Shown piece after piece: positions 60,210-64,000 of a stretch of DNA of 64,000 nt. Origin of the DNA: Nostoc calcicola FACHB-3891 (GTDB taxonomy: Bacteria; Cyanobacteriota; Cyanobacteriia; Cyanobacteriales; Nostocaceae); the NCBI RefSeq assembly GCF_014697355.1, contig NZ_JACJRQ010000031.1, forward strand, positions 27,593 to 91,592, in the 5' to 3' direction. The first letter of the stretch is position 1. Every line of letters begins with the position of its first letter. The notes beneath the pieces are model-generated. The model had not been told where the DNA came from. It ran no database searches and was given only the letters and a program-made list of their open reading frames with translations. The translations under genes were made by a program, and so were the position numbers.

Positions 60210-60327
60210 TGACAAGATTAAAATAGTGCATAAAATTTAGCTCTTGTGGGATGGGCGTCTCGCCCGTCCGGTGCGGACAAAATGTCCACACCACAAGAAA
60301 ATTAATTGCAACATTTTAGTCTTGTCA
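60210..60327. mobile_element. MITE with TGACA...TGTCA ends, copy 2
   Basis: The terminal inverted repeats start TGACAAGATTAAAAT and end ATTTTAGTCTTGTCA. It has the same CTTGTGGGATGGGCGTCTC core as copy 1 at 53446. The surrounding gap 60001-60398 has no gene. Confidence 0.9.
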
Positions 60328-60398
60328 CGTTAGTACTCTCTCTCAGTGATGACGCACCCTACAAATACTTAGTTTTGTTCAAAAATCAAACCGGATTC

Positions 60399-61538
60399 CT
60401 ATAGCCTGTTTCGCCATTTTATTAAAGCTACTTCAACTAATTCATTTAGAGAATCATAATTATCAAATTTGTATGTATTAAGTCTTCCACCTCCAATAAC
60501 AAGAGTAAATTCATTTGCATCAATTTCTAATAACTGCCTTTCCTCATATATTAAAGGTTCTGAGTTATTAAGTTTTCTAATTATTCTGTTTCTATCCTTA
60601 GAATATTGACTAAAATATTTATATTGTCGATAACTTGAATTTTCATTTACTACTATTTCTTTCATTATTTCTACTCTATTTGAAAGTGTTTTTTTATATA
60701 AATTAATTTTTGATCCAATTCCACTGGGTACATATCCTTCTAACAAGGCATTACCTTGCCAATCTGTCCAAATCCTTGCTCTACTTATGCGATCGCTACT
60801 ATTATTTTTTAAACCTAACCATAAAAATATAACTGGTACTCCTTTACTATCAAAATAAAATTCAGCGCATAATTTACTGGTTTTAGTATTACCATTACCA
60901 TATCGCAAACTAACATTATAAGATGTTTCTTCCATACGTTTATCAAAGCTAAGAATCTTTTGACGAATTTTCAGTATTCCTTCTTGTTGTTCAGGAGAGC
61001 ATTTAGCTAGACGCTTGATCAAACCTCTAGGAGGTCGGGGTATATCTTCATTACTCTCTCTATCATTATGAGGAAGTTCTATTGTTAAAACTTTACCATT
61101 ATCTAAATTTTTTATTTCTAATAAATAGTGAAATCTCTCTGGTAAAACTGTAAATTCAAAAAATTCAATAGATAATTGATTATACTTTATATGTATAAAA
61201 TTATCTCGATGAAAATTAGGCTTTATGGCTATTAACCTAATAGTTTGTCCATAGTCAATCTCTTCTTGAAAGGGTTTATTTTCAAGTAAAGCATGATAAT
61301 ATCGAGTTAGCTGTTGGACAATATATCTATCTTCACCATTTTTTAATTCCAGCACTACTAACTGCTTATTCTCACCCAAAGCTAAGATATCGCAAAATTG
61401 ACCATTGACATAATACTGTCGCTTCAGAGGAGTTAATCCTAGTAGCTGCTTTAAGTTAGCCCAGACAAAATCTTCTAAATCAGCTTCAGTTGCAAATTCC
61501 CAACTATTACCAGTTTTTCTTAAATTAACAAAATCCAT
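60399..61538 (-). CDS. NucS/DUF91-like PD-(D/E)XK nuclease-fold protein
   Basis: The 379-residue protein has an N-terminal nuclease-like domain: ATEADLEDFVWANLKQLLGL (about 16-35), QYYVNGQFCDILALGENKQL (catalytic Asp near 50), LVVLELKNGEDRYIVQQLTRY (Glu-x-Lys, about 60-80). This is the EndoMS/NucS-type or DUF91 fold. The C-terminal half (about 190-379) is lysine-rich, of unknown type, with WLGLKNNSSDRISRARIWTDW. It is AT-richer than its neighbours. It could be an anti-mobile-element nuclease or a transposase-associated nuclease. Confidence 0.7.
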   Translation of the reverse strand: MDFVNLRKTGNSWEFATEADLEDFVWANLKQLLGLTPLKRQYYVNGQFCDILALGENKQLVVLELKNGEDRYIVQQLTRYYHALLENKPFQEEIDYGQTIRLIAIKPNFHRDNFIHIKYNQLSIEFFEFTVLPERFHYLLEIKNLDNGKVLTIELPHNDRESNEDIPRPPRGLIKRLAKCSPEQQEGILKIRQKILSFDKRMEETSYNVSLRYGNGNTKTSKLCAEFYFDSKGVPVIFLWLGLKNNSSDRISRARIWTDWQGNALLEGYVPSGIGSKINLYKKTLSNRVEIMKEIVVNENSSYRQYKYFSQYSKDRNRIIRKLNNSEPLIYEERQLLEIDANEFTLVIGGGRLNTYKFDNYDSLNELVEVALIKWRNRL

Positions 61539-61648
61539 TATCTTGCTCTAACTTCAGTAAATCACTATTTTTAGTATTCCCAAAGCTAGATATGCTTTAT
61601 ACAACTGCTTATAACTTCAGCCAGCCAAATACCCAAGTTTTAATTGAA

Positions 61649-62380
61649 TTATCCTAAATAAGCTTTTTTCACTCGCTCATCACTAATCAATTCTGATGCT
61701 GCACCTGTTAAAGTGATAGAACCGGCTTCTAGAACATAACCCCTATCTGCAATTTGTAAAGCCAGATTAGCATTTTGTTCAACTAACAAAATAGTCACGC
61801 CTGTAGCCCGCAGATTTTCAATAATCGAGAAAATTTCCCGGACGATCGCAGGTGCTAAACCTAAGCTGGGTTCATCTAAAAGTAATAGCTTTGGTTTACT
61901 CATTAAAGCACGAGCGATCGCTAACATTTGTTGTTCGCCACCGCTCAAGGTTCCTGCTAGTTGATTGCGTCTTTGCGACAAACGTGGAAATAGCTCAAAT
62001 TGACGGTCAATATCTGCTTTTATCTCTACTTTATTTGAGCGAATATAAGCACCCAAAAGTAAATTATCCAATACGGTTTGCCGCGCTAATACTCTGCGTC
62101 CTTCTGGACAATGAGCAATACCAAATTGTACAACTTCATGAGCTTGGCGGCGCGTAATATTTCGCCCATCATAGATAATTGCGCCATTTTTAGGATTAAC
62201 TATTTTAGATATAGCCCGGAGTGTAGTCGTTTTCCCAGCACCATTAGCGCCAATTAAAGTAACTACTTCGCCTTTTTTAATAATTAAATTAATTTTTTTC
62301 AGAGCTTGAATACCGCCATAATTTACATCAAGTTCTTGAATTTCTAAAATAGTGTAATTTGGTCTAGTATCAGCGTTCAT
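61649..62380 (-). CDS. livF: Branched-chain amino acid ABC transporter ATPase LivF
   Basis: The 243-residue ATPase has LIGANGAGKTTTLRAIS (Walker A, about 42-58), AHCPEGRRVLARQTVLDNL (LivF-specific PEGR), LSGGEQQMLAIARALMSKPK (about 144-163), LLLLDEPSLGLAPAIV and VEQNANLALQIADRGYVLEAG. It energises uptake of Leu/Ile/Val or other amino acids with LivG, LivH, LivM and LivK-type partners; in Anabaena the homologue is NatE. A frameshifted gene now separates it from livG. Confidence 0.93.
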   Translation of the reverse strand: MNADTRPNYTILEIQELDVNYGGIQALKKINLIIKKGEVVTLIGANGAGKTTTLRAISKIVNPKNGAIIYDGRNITRRQAHEVVQFGIAHCPEGRRVLARQTVLDNLLLGAYIRSNKVEIKADIDRQFELFPRLSQRRNQLAGTLSGGEQQMLAIARALMSKPKLLLLDEPSLGLAPAIVREIFSIIENLRATGVTILLVEQNANLALQIADRGYVLEAGSITLTGAASELISDERVKKAYLG

Positions 62381-62543
62381 CGGCAGTTAATATCTATAAA
62401 TATTCAATGTTGGCACAACACCTAAGATACATCAATAATACGTTTCCTAAAACAGTAGGATTGCTTCACCCTAAAAATCAACGCGGAAATACTGCGATCT
62501 TTGTGGTGTACCATTAATTATTGATAACGATATCAAGCGTCCT

Positions 62544-63415
62544 GTGGCAAAAGCAGCAGATATAGGTGGCAAGCGACTAATTAATTTAGCTCCCGATGCA
62601 TGGGTGCAGTGGGTGACACAGTGTCCTGAAGTCGTGGCAAAAGAAATTCTTGGTTCCGAGTTTCAATGGATTAGCCGCGAAACAGATGTTTTGGTGAAAG
62701 CATACAGTCCTACTCACGGAGATTTTCTGGTAATGAACTACAGTTGCGTTATACAGCACATATGCCATTACGTATGAGAGCCTATACTGCCTTGGCACAT
62801 GAACGCTACCGACTGCCAATTTACCCAGTACTCGTCAACATCTTACCGCCTCCATCCAGCTTAACTATTGTCAGTAGTTACGAGCAGGAATTTTTGGGAT
62901 TACGTGCTATTCAAGATTATCGCGTAATTAATTTGTGGGAAGTGGACGCAGAAATAGTCTTTGGGCAACCACTACCGTCATTGTTACCCTTTGTGCCCAT
63001 TCTGCGAGGAGGCGCAGAAGCATCAGTAGTGCAACGGGCATTACAAATATTGCGAGCAGATGCACAGTTAGATCAATTAGAATCATTGCTGGCATTTTTT
63101 GCTAGCTTTGTGTTAGACACGCCTTTAGTGCAACAAATCATGAGGTGGGATATGGCAGTATTGCGAGAATCGCCTTGGTATCAAGAAATTTTAACTGAAG
63201 GACTCCAGCAAGGACTCCAGCAAGGACTCCAGCAAGGACTCCAGCAAGGTGTCAAACGCCAGTTAATCCGAGTATTACAACAACGCTTTGGCGAAATTCC
63301 CCGTGAGGTGGAAGTCAGGCTTGAGGGCGAGAGTGTGGAAAAATTAGAAAGTTTAATGGATAGTGCGATCGCAGTAAATTCTTTAGAAGAATTTATCACA
63401 GCTTTGTCTGCTTAA
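62544..63415 (+). pseudogene. Frameshifted Rpn-like (DUF4351-neighbourhood) gene
   Basis: This belongs to a cyanobacterial family related to Rpn/PD-(D/E)XK transposase-like nucleases. The first part is in frame from GTG 62544 (AKAADIGGKRLINLAPDAWV; SEFQWISRETDVLVKAYSPT). It then runs out of frame near 62730, where VMN is followed by YSCV. The next frame continues the family with NELQLRYTAHMPLRMRAYTA, then INLWEVDAEIVFGQPLPSLL. One base (or four) has been lost. The C-terminal part has GLQQ x4 before VKRQLIRVLQQRFGEIP. It lies between livF and livG on the opposite strand. Confidence 0.8.
63200..63247 (+). repeat. 12-bp tandem repeat GGACTCCAGCAA x4
   Basis: Four exact copies encode GLQQ in the pseudogene. 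The high identity suggests recent expansion by slippage. Confidence 0.95.
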
Positions 63416-63424
63416 ATTTCCCAG

Positions 63425-63934
63425 TTACTCATTACCCAAATAAGCTTCAATCACAGCCGGATCATTTCTAACTACAGCTGGTTCACCCAAAGCAATCAAC
63501 TGTCCAAAATCTAACACGGCAATGCGATCGCACAAACCCATCACCAAAGGTACATGATGTTCAATCAGCACAATCGTTAAACTAAACTGTTCTCGGAGAC
63601 TGCGGATAAACTCACTCAGTTGCTGCTTTTCATTGGGGTTCATTCCCGCAGCAGGTTCATCGAGCAGTAAAATTTGCGGTTCTAGGGCTAATGCGCGGGC
63701 AATTTCTAGGCGGCGTTGGTCACCATAGGCAAAGTTTTTTGCTTTTTCACCAGCGCGATCGCTCAAGCCGACCATCTCCAATAATTGTAAAGCTTTTCGC
63801 CTACTTTTTTTCTCTTCTCGACGCGCAGGTGGTAATCCCAAAACTCCTGTTAATACATTACTTTTATTATGCAAATGTCGGGCAATTATTACTGTACGTT
63901 CGCTTATTTTTGAAGTGTGAGAGGAATTAATGCC
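63425..63934 (-). pseudogene. livG: 5'-truncated LivG-like ATPase
   Basis: The C-terminal two thirds of LivG are intact: VIIARHLHNKSNVLTG, FAYGDQRRLEIARALALEPQ (signature), LLLDEPAAGMNPNEKQQL (Walker B), VLIEHHVPLVMGLCDRIAVL and AVIEAYLGNE. Family-like sequence stops at about 63890-63895; further out the frame reads GINSSHTSKISERT and then hits a TAA (63937-63935). Walker A is not in the remaining 66 bp of the window in any frame. So the gene seems broken at its 5' end by an insertion or rearrangement whose other side is outside the window. Confidence 0.7.
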
Positions 63935-64000
63935 TTACTGTTAAAGGAAACAATACGATTTTGGATCTGCTAAAACCATCACCGTGTAATACTTGGGAAA
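63935..64000. other. Unassigned sequence next to truncated livG
   Basis: On the minus strand a short frame ends KYYTVMVLADPKSYCFL-stop. It does not resemble LivG. It may be the end of an inserted element. Confidence 0.35.

Overview
The window looks like chromosomal DNA of a filamentous, probably heterocyst-forming cyanobacterium of the Nostoc/Anabaena type. The evidence is abundant HIP1 octamers (GCGATCGC) throughout, dense dispersed intergenic repeats, PatA-family regulators, a Tab2 protein, an OCP-derived carotenoid protein pair, and a polysaccharide island whose content and order match, from memory, the heterocyst envelope polysaccharide (HEP) island of Anabaena sp. PCC 7120 (alr2825-alr2841).

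Region 1 (1-21350) is one minus-strand run of 17 genes that would build and export a polysaccharide. In transcription order these are rfbF, lhgO-like, an SDR epimerase, a C-methyltransferase, GT2, a PhyH-like oxygenase, rfbC, GT4, a SAF-domain oxidoreductase, GT4, a Wzc-type co-polymerase, hepC, hepA, a DxD protein, GT4, GT2 and a GT4 cut by the window edge. Many of the junctions carry foldback or palindromic repeats, and some gene 3' ends lie inside repeats.

Region 2 (22-29 kb) is signalling: a kinase/PP2C/vWA set resembling the TerY-P triad (YegI-PphC-YegL type), then a PatA-like regulator followed by a CheY-like receiver.

Region 3 (29-45 kb) is mostly housekeeping and conserved hypothetical genes: pheT, YciI, Tab2, a Uma2 nuclease, an apparently orphan C5 DNA methyltransferase, DUF2470, a PPP phosphatase, M48 peptidase, DUF4330, an alpha/beta hydrolase, an FtsE-like ATPase and a WecG/TagA glycosyltransferase. 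They are interspersed with minisatellites of 21-bp period, MITE-like elements and gene debris (STAND ATPase tail, antitoxin tail, TnpB and IS200 transposase tails).

Region 4 (45.6-52.2 kb) holds a NarL-type regulator, an RsbU-like REC-GAF-PP2C phosphatase with an RsbW-like partner, and both halves of a split orange carotenoid protein (CTDH and HCP), which flank a fused QueG-HAD gene.

Region 5 (52.3-64 kb) holds a MacAB-type exporter whose ATPase is separated from its permease by repeats, a Uma2 protein, a secreted protein, glucokinase, a histidine phosphatase, a NucS-like nuclease, and a branched-chain amino acid ABC locus (livF, livG) that has gained a frameshifted Rpn-like gene and a 5'-truncated livG.

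No tRNA, rRNA or CRISPR array was recognised. Family names come from motif recognition only; no database search was run.
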